Shown here one piece after another: positions 38,716 through 46,465 of a stretch of 64,000 bases of DNA (its first letter is position 1; every line of letters starts with the position of its first letter). Origin of the DNA: a halophilic archaeon SHRA6. GTDB lineage: Archaea > Halobacteriota > Halobacteria > Halobacteriales > Haloferacaceae. The notes under the pieces were generated by a model. That model was not told where the DNA came from. It did no database searches and saw nothing but the letters and a program-made list of their open reading frames with translations. A program made the position numbers and the translations under genes. The DNA lies in contig SOPS01000001.1 in NCBI GenBank assembly GCA_005239175.1, forward strand, positions 558,001 through 622,000, written 5' to 3'.

Positions 38716-39141
38716 CTAGTCGATGTCGATCCGGTGGCCGCCCTCGTCCTCGGTGGGTTCGAGTTTGGGAACCGTGACGGTGAGGACGCCGTTCGTGTAA
38801 GTCGCAGTGGAGCCGTCGACGTCGATCGCCTCTGGGAGACGAACGCGGCGGCTCAGCGTCTCGCTGCGTCGTTCGCGCTGGAGGTAGGCGCCGGAATCTT
38901 CGTCGGTCTCGTGGTGGCGCTCGGCGCGGATTGTCAACAGGTCCTCGTCGAGTCGAAGGTCGATGTGTTCGCGATCGAAACCGGGGAGATCGGCCATGAC
39001 GACGTACTCGGTGTCGTAGTTGGCCACGTCAATGTCGATCCCGCCCCAGTTGCCCGCAGGCAGGCGCATCTCCTCGAAGCCCTGGCTCATTCTGTCAAAG
39101 AACGATTCGATGTCGTCGAACGGTGTTGATCGTCGCACCAT
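38716..39141 (-). CDS. Hsp20/alpha-crystallin small heat-shock protein (1)
   Basis: A 141-residue small heat-shock protein. The alpha-crystallin domain runs from about residue 40 (VANYDTEYVVMADLPGFDREHIDLRLDEDLLTIRAE) to the GVLTVTVPK strand; the usual C-terminal IxI motif appears as IDID at the end. ATG 39141 (MVRRSTPFDD) is preferred over a TTG at 39156. A TATA-like TTTAATAT lies 35-40 bp upstream on the minus strand. It prevents aggregation of unfolded proteins. It is the first of two Hsp20 genes bracketing two regulators. Confidence 0.92.
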   Translation of the reverse strand: MVRRSTPFDDIESFFDRMSQGFEEMRLPAGNWGGIDIDVANYDTEYVVMADLPGFDREHIDLRLDEDLLTIRAERHHETDEDSGAYLQRERRSETLSRRVRLPEAIDVDGSTATYTNGVLTVTVPKLEPTEDEGGHRIDID

Positions 39142-39236
39142 ATTGTGTTTCACCAAAGGACAGAATAGGCGGCAGTGATATTAAACAGTGTAGGACCATG
39201 TATAGCAGATCACACAGCATTGAGCTATGGACAGCT

Positions 39237-39256
39237 ACCCGCAACTGAAGTCGTGG
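39237..39256. other. Hairpin resembling an IS200/IS605-type end
   Basis: CCCGCAAC-TGAA-GTCGTGGG is an imperfect 8-bp stem in the 283-bp gap before the winged-helix gene. Hairpins of this kind mark the ends of haloarchaeal IS200/IS605 (TnpB) elements. No transposase sequence remains, so this is at most a scar. Confidence 0.35.
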
Positions 39257-39424
39257 GCGTTCTGCTTGACTGTCGGTTATCCGATGCGCTCGACCGATGT
39301 CAATAGGTAAACAAATGAGAATGTGAGAGTCTGGGTCAACGCCACAGATATCAGGACGGAGGATAACACTCCATATCCATGGCCCTGCGAGCGAGCGCAC
39401 CATCTGAACATGGTGAGGACATTA

Positions 39425-39760
39425 ATGACTACAAAAAAACAGGTCGTCTCGACCGAAACCCTGCTTGACATCGTTGCCAACCCGCGGCGGCGAACGATAC
39501 TGCACTACCTGAGTACCAATGGAGATGAGACGGTCAGATTGGACGAGCTGACTCGATCGATCGCTGCCGATGGAAGACACACCGCAAGCTCTCACAGCGG
39601 AGATTCCACAGCCACAGATATCGAACTCCACCATACGCATCTTCCAAAGCTAGCGGCCGCCGGCATCATCGAATACGACGCACAGCGTGGGATAGTAACA
39701 TATCACTCCACGGGCCGAGTCGAGAAGCTTCTCGAGTTTATTTCGACAGAAATAGACTAG
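39425..39760 (+). CDS. Winged-helix transcription regulator (DUF7344/ArsR-like)
   Basis: A 111-residue protein with a winged helix: TLLDIVANPRRRTILHYLSTNG is the canonical N-terminal helix pair seen in DUF7344 and ArsR-like haloarchaeal regulators, followed by LDELTRSIA, the recognition region HHTHLPKLAAAGIIEYD and the wing RGIVTYHSTG. A Ser/Thr/His-rich insertion (HTASSHSGDSTAT) interrupts the fold in the middle. ATG 39425 is chosen; ATG 39410 is possible. It is convergent with the HalOD1 gene, 26 bp away. Confidence 0.83.
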   Translation: MTTKKQVVSTETLLDIVANPRRRTILHYLSTNGDETVRLDELTRSIAADGRHTASSHSGDSTATDIELHHTHLPKLAAAGIIEYDAQRGIVTYHSTGRVEKLLEFISTEID

Positions 39761-39786
39761 TTGGTTCGCTGGACACTGTTTTGCGC

Positions 39787-40107
39787 TTATTCGTAGGTGA
39801 CGCCGTCCAACTGAACCTCAACCCAGCCGCGGCTATCGACCTGAACGGCAACACCGTCGTACATGAACGACACAGAGACAGCATTCGTTGTACCGTCTCG
39901 CCGTGATTGCATGAGCCGATCGAGTGCATCAGGGTCAACGTGATCGTACAGCGGAGACGTGGCAATTGGATCCTGGTTTGTCGCGGCAGCGACGGCTTCG
40001 ACCACAACGGTACTCGGCCTGTCTGAGTCAGCCCACTCGTGACGGATTCGTCCGGTTGGCGATACGGCAGAGTCGTTCTGTCCTGACGAAGTATCACTAT
40101 TAGTCAT
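39787..40107 (-). CDS. HalOD1 output-domain protein
   Basis: A 106-residue stand-alone HalOD1 domain. Recognisable blocks are VVVEAVAAATNQDPIATSPLYDHVDPDALDRLM and VSFMYDGVAVQVDSRGWVEV. HalOD1 is a haloarchaea-specific output or signalling module often coupled to response regulators or bacteriorhodopsin-type circuits. Here it stands alone between a winged-helix gene and a second hsp20 gene, so it could modulate a stress response. The start follows an AT-rich region (TTATAATTTTT, 40109-40120). Confidence 0.85.
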   Translation of the reverse strand: MTNSDTSSGQNDSAVSPTGRIRHEWADSDRPSTVVVEAVAAATNQDPIATSPLYDHVDPDALDRLMQSRRDGTTNAVSVSFMYDGVAVQVDSRGWVEVQLDGVTYE

Positions 40108-40428
40108 TGCTTATAATTTTTTGAGTAACAGAATATAGAGGTGCTTTCAACATCAATAGGAAACGCGAATTGATATACCGTTTCATATAGGTACCTACGA
40201 AATGCCCACATAATATACTTTTGTGAGAAACAGGGTGAAACAATGTATCGTTGGCATTTGATGCCAACTAATTGAAAATCGCGTGATCGCCGTTGTGGTC
40301 ATCAGGGGACACAGCAAGCAAAAAATACTCAGACCGGGCCAAGAGAACTGACAGGCGGTCACTGACAGTCACGATCGCTCTCTGTCGTCGATCGAATTGA
40401 GAGCCGCCCACACGGGGTGACGGGCGGC
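40108..40428. promoter_or_regulatory. 321-bp AT-rich gap with a 7-bp inverted repeat
   Basis: No gene is supported. The gap is markedly AT-rich and contains several TATA-like runs (TATAATTTTTTGAG near 40112, CATATAGG near 40185, ATAATATACTTTTG near 40210). A perfect inverted repeat TTGGCAT-TTG-ATGCCAA lies at 40251-40267, the size and symmetry of a dimeric regulator's operator. The hsp20 gene to the right ends here, so these signals face the HalOD1 gene. Confidence 0.55.
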
Positions 40429-40869
40429 CTATGAGATTTCGATCCGCTTGCCGCCGGCATCGTCAGGCGACTGTTTTGGCAGGGTAACTGTCAGGACTCC
40501 GTTTGCGTACGTCGCGTTCGTCTCTTCTGCGAGGACCTCTGCAGGAAGAGAGATCCGCCGGCTGACCGATCGCTGCTGTCGCTCACGGCGGTGGTAGGTG
40601 ACACCGGCCTCTTCACCCTCGTCGGTTGCTTCGGATTCGGTGGTCGCATCGAGGACGAGCGAGCCGTCGTCAAGACGAACCTCGATCGAATCGCGATCGA
40701 AGCCGGGCAGATCGGCAGTCACGACGATCTCGTCGCCGTGATCAGCCACATCCACGCGGATTTCCTGTCGGAGCCCCGGCTCGAGCGACCGGCCGATGCC
40801 GCCGAACTGTTCGTTCATGCGTTCGAGGAACTCATCCAGCTCGCGGAAGGGATCTCGTTTGTCGGGCAT
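40429..40869 (-). CDS. Hsp20/alpha-crystallin small heat-shock protein (2)
   Basis: A 146-residue Hsp20 with the alpha-crystallin core beginning IRVDVADHGDEIVVTADLPGFDRDSIEVRL and the strand GVLTVTLPKQ; it ends in RIEIS, an IxI-type anchor. It is clearly homologous to the copy at 38716 but diverged in the N-terminal arm (GIGRSLEPGLRQE). Its acidic loop (TTESEATDEGEEAG) is halophilic. Both hsp20 genes point the same way and bracket the DUF7344/HalOD1 pair. Confidence 0.93.
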   Translation of the reverse strand: MPDKRDPFRELDEFLERMNEQFGGIGRSLEPGLRQEIRVDVADHGDEIVVTADLPGFDRDSIEVRLDDGSLVLDATTESEATDEGEEAGVTYHRRERQQRSVSRRISLPAEVLAEETNATYANGVLTVTLPKQSPDDAGGKRIEIS

Positions 40870-40941
40870 ACATCTAGTCGTTCGGCCGGCAGCCTAATCA
40901 ATCTTGTCGCCGAAAAAAGAACAGTATTCGAGGTCGCGAAA

Positions 40942-41754
40942 TCAGTACATCACGTGCCGGGTATCGTAGGAGCCGAGCACGCGAACCCAGCCCTCGCTGG
41001 CGATTTCTTCGATCTCTTCGACGGCGGCCTGGGTTCGATCCTCGTAGAGACCCCCTTCCGCGTCGAGGTGGAACAGGTAATCCCCAAGGCGCTCGCCGCT
41101 GGGGCGAGACTCGATCCGCGAGAGGTTGATGTTTCGATCGGCGAACGCTTCGAGCAACTCAAGCAGCAGTCCGGGATAGTTGACGTTCGGGTAGACGATC
41201 AGCGTGGTCTTGCCGCCGGCGTCCGATCGTTCCGACAGCGGGGCGATCACGAGGAAGCGAGTCACGTTCGAAGTTCGGTCCTGAATCCCCGTCGCGAGGA
41301 CCTGCAGCTCGGTGCCGTTCGTCGCGTTGTCGGGGTGGCCGATCGCTGCAACGGTCGGGTCGTTGCGGGCGCGTTCGACCCCGCGAGCGGTGCTCGCGAC
41401 TGCCTCTTGGGCAATCTCCGGATACTCGGCTTCGAGGTAGCCACGGCACTGCGCGAGTGCCTGCGAGTGACTTGCGATAATGTCGAAGTTGCCCGACTGG
41501 GCCAACAACGCGTGTCGGATCGGCGTGACGACCTCGGAAACAACGCTCACGTCGTGTTCTGAGAGCGCGTCAAGGCTTTCCGTGACACTGCCTTCGATCG
41601 AGTTCTCGATCGGGACCACGCCGCGTTCGAACGTGCCGTCGGCGACGGCTTCGACGATCGCGGTCACTGATTCGCGAAACGAGACCGACTCTGCAACGGC
41701 GCTGGCCGCGCGGTGCGAGTAGGTGCCCGCGGGCCCAAGAGTAACGGCATCCAT
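40942..41754 (-). CDS. pheA: Prephenate dehydratase
   Basis: A 270-residue prephenate dehydratase of phenylalanine synthesis. The periplasmic-binding-like catalytic part starts MDAVTLGPAGTYSHRAA, contains VPIENSIEGSV and the catalytic TRF region (TSNVTRFLVIA). A C-terminal ACT domain (NYPGLLLELLEAFADRNINLSRIESRP) with the ESRP motif gives phenylalanine feedback. Start ATG 41754 is certain by homology; the upstream open frame is intergenic. hisE lies upstream on the same strand. Confidence 0.96.
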   Translation of the reverse strand: MDAVTLGPAGTYSHRAASAVAESVSFRESVTAIVEAVADGTFERGVVPIENSIEGSVTESLDALSEHDVSVVSEVVTPIRHALLAQSGNFDIIASHSQALAQCRGYLEAEYPEIAQEAVASTARGVERARNDPTVAAIGHPDNATNGTELQVLATGIQDRTSNVTRFLVIAPLSERSDAGGKTTLIVYPNVNYPGLLLELLEAFADRNINLSRIESRPSGERLGDYLFHLDAEGGLYEDRTQAAVEEIEEIASEGWVRVLGSYDTRHVMY

Positions 41755-41847
41755 TGCCGGAACGGTTGTCGGGTCGCCGAAATAAGTCCGTCGGCTTCCT
41801 GCCAGTGAGCCACGCGATCGACCCGGCAAATGCTGGCGGTCGGCCGA

Positions 41848-42198
41848 TCAGTGAAACCGCGATCGCAGTTCGTCACGTAACTCATCCACAGTGAGTCCCT
41901 TCATCGAGAGCAACACGAGAAGGTGATAGACGAGATCCGCGGATTCGTACTGGAGCTCTGCGGCATCGTCGTCTTTCGCCGCGAGGATGACCTCCGTGAG
42001 CTCCTCGCCGAGCTTTTCGAGCACGTAGTTTTCGCCTTTCTCGTGGGTAAACAGCGTCGTCGTGTACGAGCCCTCCGGGAGGTTTGCTTTGCGGGATTCG
42101 ATCGTCTCGAACAGTTCGTCAAGGACCGCTTCAGGATCTGCGTTTTCGGCGCTCACTGCAGATTCGGTTGTGTCTTCGATCGACTCGTCGTCGCTCAT
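41848..42198 (-). CDS. hisE: Phosphoribosyl-ATP pyrophosphatase
   Basis: HisE, 116 residues, removing pyrophosphate from PR-ATP in the second step of histidine synthesis. The MazG-like all-helical core shows EKLGEELTEVILAAKDDD and ESADLVYHLLVLLS, carrying the Mg-binding EExxE/ExxD acidic residues. An acidic 25-residue N-terminal extension is halophilic. Its start overlaps the pdxT stop by four bases, so the two are translationally coupled despite belonging to different pathways. hisH is found 10 kb away. Confidence 0.95.
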   Translation of the reverse strand: MSDDESIEDTTESAVSAENADPEAVLDELFETIESRKANLPEGSYTTTLFTHEKGENYVLEKLGEELTEVILAAKDDDAAELQYESADLVYHLLVLLSMKGLTVDELRDELRSRFH

Positions 42199-42848
42199 AC
42201 GTCCATCTCAGCCGGTTGCGCCGTCGAAAGCGTGTCGATCGCGTCCGAAAGCACCAACCGGTGCAGCCGATCGTCGTTGGTCAACTCCGGGTGGAACGAG
42301 GTCGCAACGACCGGCCCGTCCCGCACTGCGACCGGATCGTCGTCCCAGCGCGCCAGGACCTCGACGTCCTCGCCCACCTCGTCGATGACGGGTGCGCGGA
42401 TGAACACCGCCGGGAACGGCGTTTCGGGATCGGCGATTCCGTCGATCGACAGCGGTGCCTCGAAGCTGTCGACCTGCCGACCGAACGCGTTTCGATTGAC
42501 GCTCACGTCGAGGACGTCGAGCGACTGGACGCGGTCGTCCTGTGGGTCTGCCGCGGCGACGATCAGTCCTGCACACGTCGCGAGAACGGGTTTCCCGCTG
42601 GCGACGTGTTCGATGATCTCCGCGTCGATACCTTCGCGATCGAGAAGCTGTGAAATGGCTGTTGACTCCCCACCCGGCAGACAGAGGACGTCACAGTCTG
42701 GGACGGTTCCGGCCTGTCTGATCCGCTCAACTGCGACGGACAGGCCACGACGCTCGCCCGCGCGCTCGATCGCCGCGGCGTGTTCGGCGACGTTGCCCTG
42801 CACGGCGATCACGCCCACTCGGATGTCCGGCTCGCTCGCTTCGGTCAT
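42195..42848 (-). CDS. pdxT: PLP synthase glutaminase subunit PdxT
   Basis: Class I glutamine amidotransferase subunit of pyridoxal 5'-phosphate synthase, 217 residues. GVIAVQGNVAEH near the N terminus and LPGGESTAI are PdxT-specific; the nucleophile is Cys92 (LATCAGLI) and the His-Glu pair is in SFHPELTND. It delivers ammonia to PdxS, which is not in this window. It overlaps hisE by four bases. PLP is the cofactor of IlvA and of the threonine synthase-like protein in this window. Confidence 0.95.
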   Translation of the reverse strand: MTEASEPDIRVGVIAVQGNVAEHAAAIERAGERRGLSVAVERIRQAGTVPDCDVLCLPGGESTAISQLLDREGIDAEIIEHVASGKPVLATCAGLIVAAADPQDDRVQSLDVLDVSVNRNAFGRQVDSFEAPLSIDGIADPETPFPAVFIRAPVIDEVGEDVEVLARWDDDPVAVRDGPVVATSFHPELTNDDRLHRLVLSDAIDTLSTAQPAEMDV

Positions 42849-42924
42849 AGCTGTATGTGGTGATTGTGACGCAAAAAGGGCGCGCTCGACGCCGCTCGGC
42901 GGGTGGTTGATTTGCGCTCTTCGT

Positions 42925-43089
42925 TCAGGCGACCGTCAGCGTCAAGAGCTGCACGAAGACGCCAAAGAGGATACAGAATGCCATCACCGTCTTGGGGTCG
43001 ATTCGAATGGCGTTTCTGTCCTCGGAGTCGAAGTACCGAACTAGCCCCGCACTCGACATCAGGCCGCCGGAGTTTTGCCCGCTGCTCAT
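42925..43089 (-). CDS. secG: Preprotein translocase subunit Sec61-beta (SecG)
   Basis: A 54-residue tail-anchored protein, [20 protein letters not shown] followed by [16 protein letters not shown] and one hydrophobic C-terminal helix ([15 protein letters not shown]). The Gly/Ser-rich N terminus, the AGLVRYFD block and DPKTV motif identify archaeal Sec61-beta, a component of the SecYE-beta channel. It is 76 bp upstream (on the minus strand) of pdxT's start region and divergent from the thioredoxin gene. Confidence 0.93.
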   Translation of the reverse strand: MSSGQNSGGLMSSAGLVRYFDSEDRNAIRIDPKTVMAFCILFGVFVQLLTLTVA

Positions 43090-43195
43090 ACCCTCTCTGT
43101 GTTCGTCGGGATGCTAAACGTTTCGTTCTCCGCAAGCCGCCGCCATCCCCCATGAGCAACTCTTATGATTGCGGATGAGAAACAACCCGTAGCAC

Positions 43196-43477
43196 ATGAC
43201 TGTTCGACTCAAAGATTTCTATGCTGACTGGTGCGGCCCGTGTAAGACCCAGGATCCGATCCTCGACGACCTCGAGGAAGACTACGGCGATGTCGTCTTC
43301 GAGAAGGTCGACGTCGACCAAGAACAGGACGTCGCGAACCAGTACCAGGTTCGATCGCTCCCAACACTCATCGTCGAAAACGACGACGGCGTCGTCGATC
43401 GATTCGTCGGCGTCACCCAGCGTGAAGACATCGAAGAGGCACTCGTCGCAGCGGGCGCACAGGCCGCAAGCGCCTGA
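43196..43477 (+). CDS. Thioredoxin
   Basis: A compact 93-residue thioredoxin-fold protein with the redox centre WCGPC at residues 12-16 and the cis-proline loop SLPTLIV near residue 54. It lacks the first strand of longer thioredoxins, as in small archaeal glutaredoxin-like thioredoxins. A TATA-like TCTTATGATT lies about 30 bp before the ATG. It reduces protein disulfides; the disulfide reductase of the nearby redox group is at 44.9-46.4 kb. Confidence 0.92.
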   Translation: MTVRLKDFYADWCGPCKTQDPILDDLEEDYGDVVFEKVDVDQEQDVANQYQVRSLPTLIVENDDGVVDRFVGVTQREDIEEALVAAGAQAASA

Positions 43478-43518
43478 AACGTTCAGCGACCGGCCAGCGC
43501 GAACGCTTCTCGCAACTG

Positions 43519-43524
43519 TTATAC
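43519..43524 (+). promoter_or_regulatory. Box A of rpl40e
   Basis: TTATAC is centred 26-27 bp before ATG 43548. The sequence GGGAGGT that touches the ATG would then lie upstream of, or at, the transcript start and probably does not act as a ribosome-binding site. Confidence 0.5.
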
Positions 43525-43547
43525 GGAAACCCCTGTTACCGGGAGGT

Positions 43548-43697
43548 ATGCCGAGCAACCCACACGCCGAAAAGCGGATGTTGGACCGACAGATCTGTAT
43601 GCGCTGTAACGCTCGAAACGCGATGCGAGCGACCCGCTGTCGCAAATGCGGCTACAAGCGTCTTCGCCCGAAAGCCAAAGAACGCCGCGCAGTCTAA
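43548..43697 (+). CDS. rpl40e: 50S ribosomal protein L40e
   Basis: A 49-residue zinc-binding ribosomal protein. It contains [22 protein letters not shown], the CxxC-x10-CxxC zinc finger of L40e, and ends in the basic [12 protein letters not shown]. The gene begins 70 bp after thioredoxin and carries its own TATA box. Confidence 0.95.
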   Translation: MPSNPHAEKRMLDRQICMRCNARNAMRATRCRKCGYKRLRPKAKERRAV

Positions 43698-43706
43698 GAC
43701 GGACGA

Positions 43707-44330
43707 TTACTCGGGGTATTTTGGCTCACGACGCTCAGCCCGCGTGAGTGCCCGCTCAATTACCGCTCGAACCGAGTCTCCGGCCGGATCGGCGGTGAAC
43801 ACGTCGCCGTGGCCGGCACACATCGTTGTCACCGAGTCAGGAAGCCGATCGAGCAGCGTCCGCAGGCTTTCGATCAACCGCTGGCGGGACTGCCCGGGCA
43901 TATCTGTTCTGCCGAAGCTGCCGTTTTCGAACGCGCCGTCGTTGTAGACGACCACGTCACCGCTGAACAGCGTTGTCTCGCCCACAAAGGAAACGTGATC
44001 GCTGGCATGGCCGGGCGTATAGACGACCTCGAACGACTCGTCACCGATCGTCACCGTGTCCCCGTCGTCGATCGCGTGTGTCCGGAGCGGGTGCTCGCTA
44101 TAGGCGTACACCATGGGGTCGAACGCGTCGACGACCGCGTCGAGTTCTTGAATGTGATCGCCGTGTTGGTGGGTCAACACGACTCGGTCGATCGCGTCGA
44201 CGTGCGCTGTGATCTCGTCAACGACACCAGCCATTGTCCCGGCGTCGACGAGGGTTACCTCGCCGTCGGGGACGAGAAACGCGTTACAGGTGAACGTCTC
44301 CGCGTCAGCGGTTACGTTGATCGGTGTCAT
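43707..44330 (-). CDS. Metallo-beta-lactamase fold hydrolase
   Basis: A 207-residue MBL-fold enzyme. The metal motif HxHxDH is LTHQHGDHIQ; further ligands are the His in TPGHASDHVSF and the Asp in LFSGDVV, then a final His (CAGHGD). It resembles glyoxalase II-like thioester hydrolases and unassigned MBL proteins; the substrate is unknown. ATG 44330 (MTPINVTAD) is preferred to an upstream codon at 44357. It is convergent with rpl40e and 64 bp from the DsrE gene. Confidence 0.88.
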   Translation of the reverse strand: MTPINVTADAETFTCNAFLVPDGEVTLVDAGTMAGVVDEITAHVDAIDRVVLTHQHGDHIQELDAVVDAFDPMVYAYSEHPLRTHAIDDGDTVTIGDESFEVVYTPGHASDHVSFVGETTLFSGDVVVYNDGAFENGSFGRTDMPGQSRQRLIESLRTLLDRLPDSVTTMCAGHGDVFTADPAGDSVRAVIERALTRAERREPKYPE

Positions 44331-44421
44331 ATCCGGACAGTCAATCCGGAGCGGCAAAAACGTACGCGGACCGGCAAGCCGACGAGAGGATTAGTTGTCG
44401 ATCAAACTGCAGTACTCAGGC

Positions 44422-44778
44422 TCAGAACGTAATGACTTCGTAGCCATCTTCGACGAGCGATCGGACGCTCGGGTGGCCGTCGTTCTCGTTGAGGGTGACG
44501 ACGCCCGCGTCGGCGATCGCCTTGTCGACGCCGAACGCACCGGCACAGTACTCACACGCCGACGTCTGCTCGCGGAGCGATTGATAGAGTTCGTGGTAGT
44601 CGTGGCCGTCGTCCTCCAGTTCTGGAATCCATTGTGTGCCCGCGCCGTCGAAGATGAGCTCCAGCTCGTCCCCGTCGGATTCGGCGAACTCCCGGGCGGT
44701 TTCGAGTCCGTTTACGAGTCGGCCGAGGTCACCGTGCGATTCCGTATCGGCGAGAATGATAACTGCTGCTTTCGTCAT
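44422..44778 (-). CDS. DsrE family protein
   Basis: A 118-residue DsrE/DsrF-like protein starting MTKAAVIILADTESHGDLGRLVNGLETARE, with an internal Cys pair CEYCAGAFG near residue 74 that could carry sulfur or a thiol. DsrE-like proteins act in sulfur transfer and thiol chemistry. It lies between the MBL hydrolase and the disulfide reductase, all on the minus strand, supporting a shared thiol-related role. ATG 44778 gives the standard N terminus. Confidence 0.83.
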   Translation of the reverse strand: MTKAAVIILADTESHGDLGRLVNGLETAREFAESDGDELELIFDGAGTQWIPELEDDGHDYHELYQSLREQTSACEYCAGAFGVDKAIADAGVVTLNENDGHPSVRSLVEDGYEVITF

Positions 44779-44876
44779 GTATCCACGTGTACGGCGGTAG
44801 GACACAAAAGGTCGCGCGGAGGAGTTGGTAACCGGGTAACACTGTTGTCACCCGATCGGCGTCAATCAGTTGTCGA

Positions 44877-46358
44877 TTAGTCGTGTGAGTGATCGTGATC
44901 GTGCCCATGATCGTGATCGTGGTCGTGTCCATGATCGTGATCGTGGTTCCCGCCGCGTTCGAACCGCCCGGAAAACGCTCGCTGGACGACTTCCGGCAGC
45001 GCAGGATGGATGTGAACTGCCTCGCGGATGTCCCGAACTGTCCCGCTTCCTGCCTTCATCGCAACGACGACTTCCTGAATGAGCGTCGACGCGTCCGGGC
45101 CGATGATATGACAGCCCAAGATCGTTCCCTCGAGATCGATGAGCACCTTCACGAATCCCTCGGCGTGCATTGCGCCCCCGCGAGCAGTGTTCTCGTAGCG
45201 GTAGGTGTTTTTTGCGTACTCGCGATCGGCGTCGAGCAACTCGCCTTCCGTCTTGCCGACGCCAGCGACCTCAGGGGAGCCAAATACGGCTGCAGGCATC
45301 GCACTGTAGTCAACCGGTTCGGGCTCGCGGCCGAAAATATTTCGAGCAACAGCCTGTGCTTCGTGGTTCGCACTGTGTTTCAGGAGGTACTCACCAACGA
45401 TGTCGCCGAGTGCCCAGACGCCGTCGGCGTCAGTGCTGAGGTACTCGTCGGTTTGGACAAACCCTCGATCGTCCGTCTCGACGCTCGTCGCTTCGAGGTT
45501 CAGCGTGTCCGTGTTCGGTCGTCGCCCAGCCGCGATAAGCAGTTCATCGCCCGTCGCAGTCACACGATCGCCATCGACAATCCCGGTTCCGTACTCGTAG
45601 GGCGCGGCCTCGAGCGTCACCTCGCCATCGGCAGTCTGCACGCTCGTCGCCTCGTATCCGGTGTGGACCGTGATGTTCTCACGGGCACCGTAGCGATCGG
45701 TGAACGCCTCGGCAACCTCCTCGTCGGCATCCGGGAGGAGGTTCGGGCGGCGGCCGACGATCGTTACCTCGGTCCCGAACGTCCCAAAGAAGTGGCCCAA
45801 CTCGGCGGCGATGTAGCCGCCGCCGACGATCACGAGCCGATCGGGCCGATTCTCCAGCTGTAACGCCTCGGTGCTCGTCAAGTAGGAGACGTCGTCGAGT
45901 CCGTCGATCGGCGGGATGGCGGGTCGAGTCCCGGCAGCGATGAGGATCGTTTCCGCGCGAAACTGTTCGCCGTCGTCTGCGCCGCCGTTGATCTCGATTG
46001 TGTGATCGTCGACGAACCGTCCTTCTCCCTCGTAGAGTTCGTGATCCGAGGAGGATCGCAACCCCCGGCGGATCGATTCGGAGTCCTCGTGGACGTCTTC
46101 GGTCACCCCGCGGACGATCTCGCCGAAGGCAACGTCTTCGACGGTCGCGTCAATACCGAACTCGTCGGCTCGTTCGATCGTCTCCAACACGTCGGCGTGG
46201 TACAACAACAGTTTCGAGGGGATACAGCCGCGGTTGAGACACGTGCCGCCGATTCGCCCTTTTTCGACGATCGCCACGGATTGGCCCTGATTAACTGCGA
46301 CGTTCGCCACGTCGAGCCCAGAGCCAGTTCCGATGACCGCGAAATCAAATTCCTGCAT
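44877..46358 (-). CDS. FAD-dependent disulfide oxidoreductase with His/Asp-rich tail
   Basis: Pyridine nucleotide-disulfide oxidoreductase of 493 residues. FAD binding is FDFAVIGTGSGLDVAN; the redox cysteines are Cys40 and Cys45 (GGTCLNRGC); NAD(P) binding is IVGGGYIAAELGHFFG; the C-terminal base is in HIHPALPEVVQ. It resembles dihydrolipoamide dehydrogenase, mycothione reductase and the mercuric-reductase-like bis-gamma-glutamylcystine reductase of haloarchaea. No 2-oxoacid dehydrogenase genes are nearby, so a thiol-disulfide role seems likelier. The last 23 residues hold 11 His and 8 Asp, a probable metal-binding tail. Confidence 0.87.
   Translation of the reverse strand: MQEFDFAVIGTGSGLDVANVAVNQGQSVAIVEKGRIGGTCLNRGCIPSKLLLYHADVLETIERADEFGIDATVEDVAFGEIVRGVTEDVHEDSESIRRGLRSSSDHELYEGEGRFVDDHTIEINGGADDGEQFRAETILIAAGTRPAIPPIDGLDDVSYLTSTEALQLENRPDRLVIVGGGYIAAELGHFFGTFGTEVTIVGRRPNLLPDADEEVAEAFTDRYGARENITVHTGYEATSVQTADGEVTLEAAPYEYGTGIVDGDRVTATGDELLIAAGRRPNTDTLNLEATSVETDDRGFVQTDEYLSTDADGVWALGDIVGEYLLKHSANHEAQAVARNIFGREPEPVDYSAMPAAVFGSPEVAGVGKTEGELLDADREYAKNTYRYENTARGGAMHAEGFVKVLIDLEGTILGCHIIGPDASTLIQEVVVAMKAGSGTVRDIREAVHIHPALPEVVQRAFSGRFERGGNHDHDHGHDHDHDHGHDHDHSHD
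44880..44950. repeat. Codon repeat encoding the His/Asp tail
   Basis: Imperfect repeats of GTGATCGTGATC/GTGGTCGTGTCC (minus strand CAC/GAT/CAT codons) encode alternating His and Asp at the end of the disulfide reductase gene. The 6-bp period makes it prone to length change by slippage. Confidence 0.85.
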
Positions 46359-46465
46359 GCGACCACACAGACGCTCACGCGTAATGAATCACGTACCTAC
46401 GTGTAAGTAACCATGATTGAGATAGCAGCGTCGGGATGGATTTTTGTAGTCGATCGGCGTCGGTG

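Noticed and set aside
43541-43547. GGGAGGT as ribosome-binding site for rpl40e
   Set aside because: It touches the ATG with no spacing, and a box A at -27 points to a leaderless transcript.
44880-44950. Repeat array resembling a CRISPR fragment
   Set aside because: The period is 6-12 bp without spacers and it encodes an in-frame His/Asp tail.
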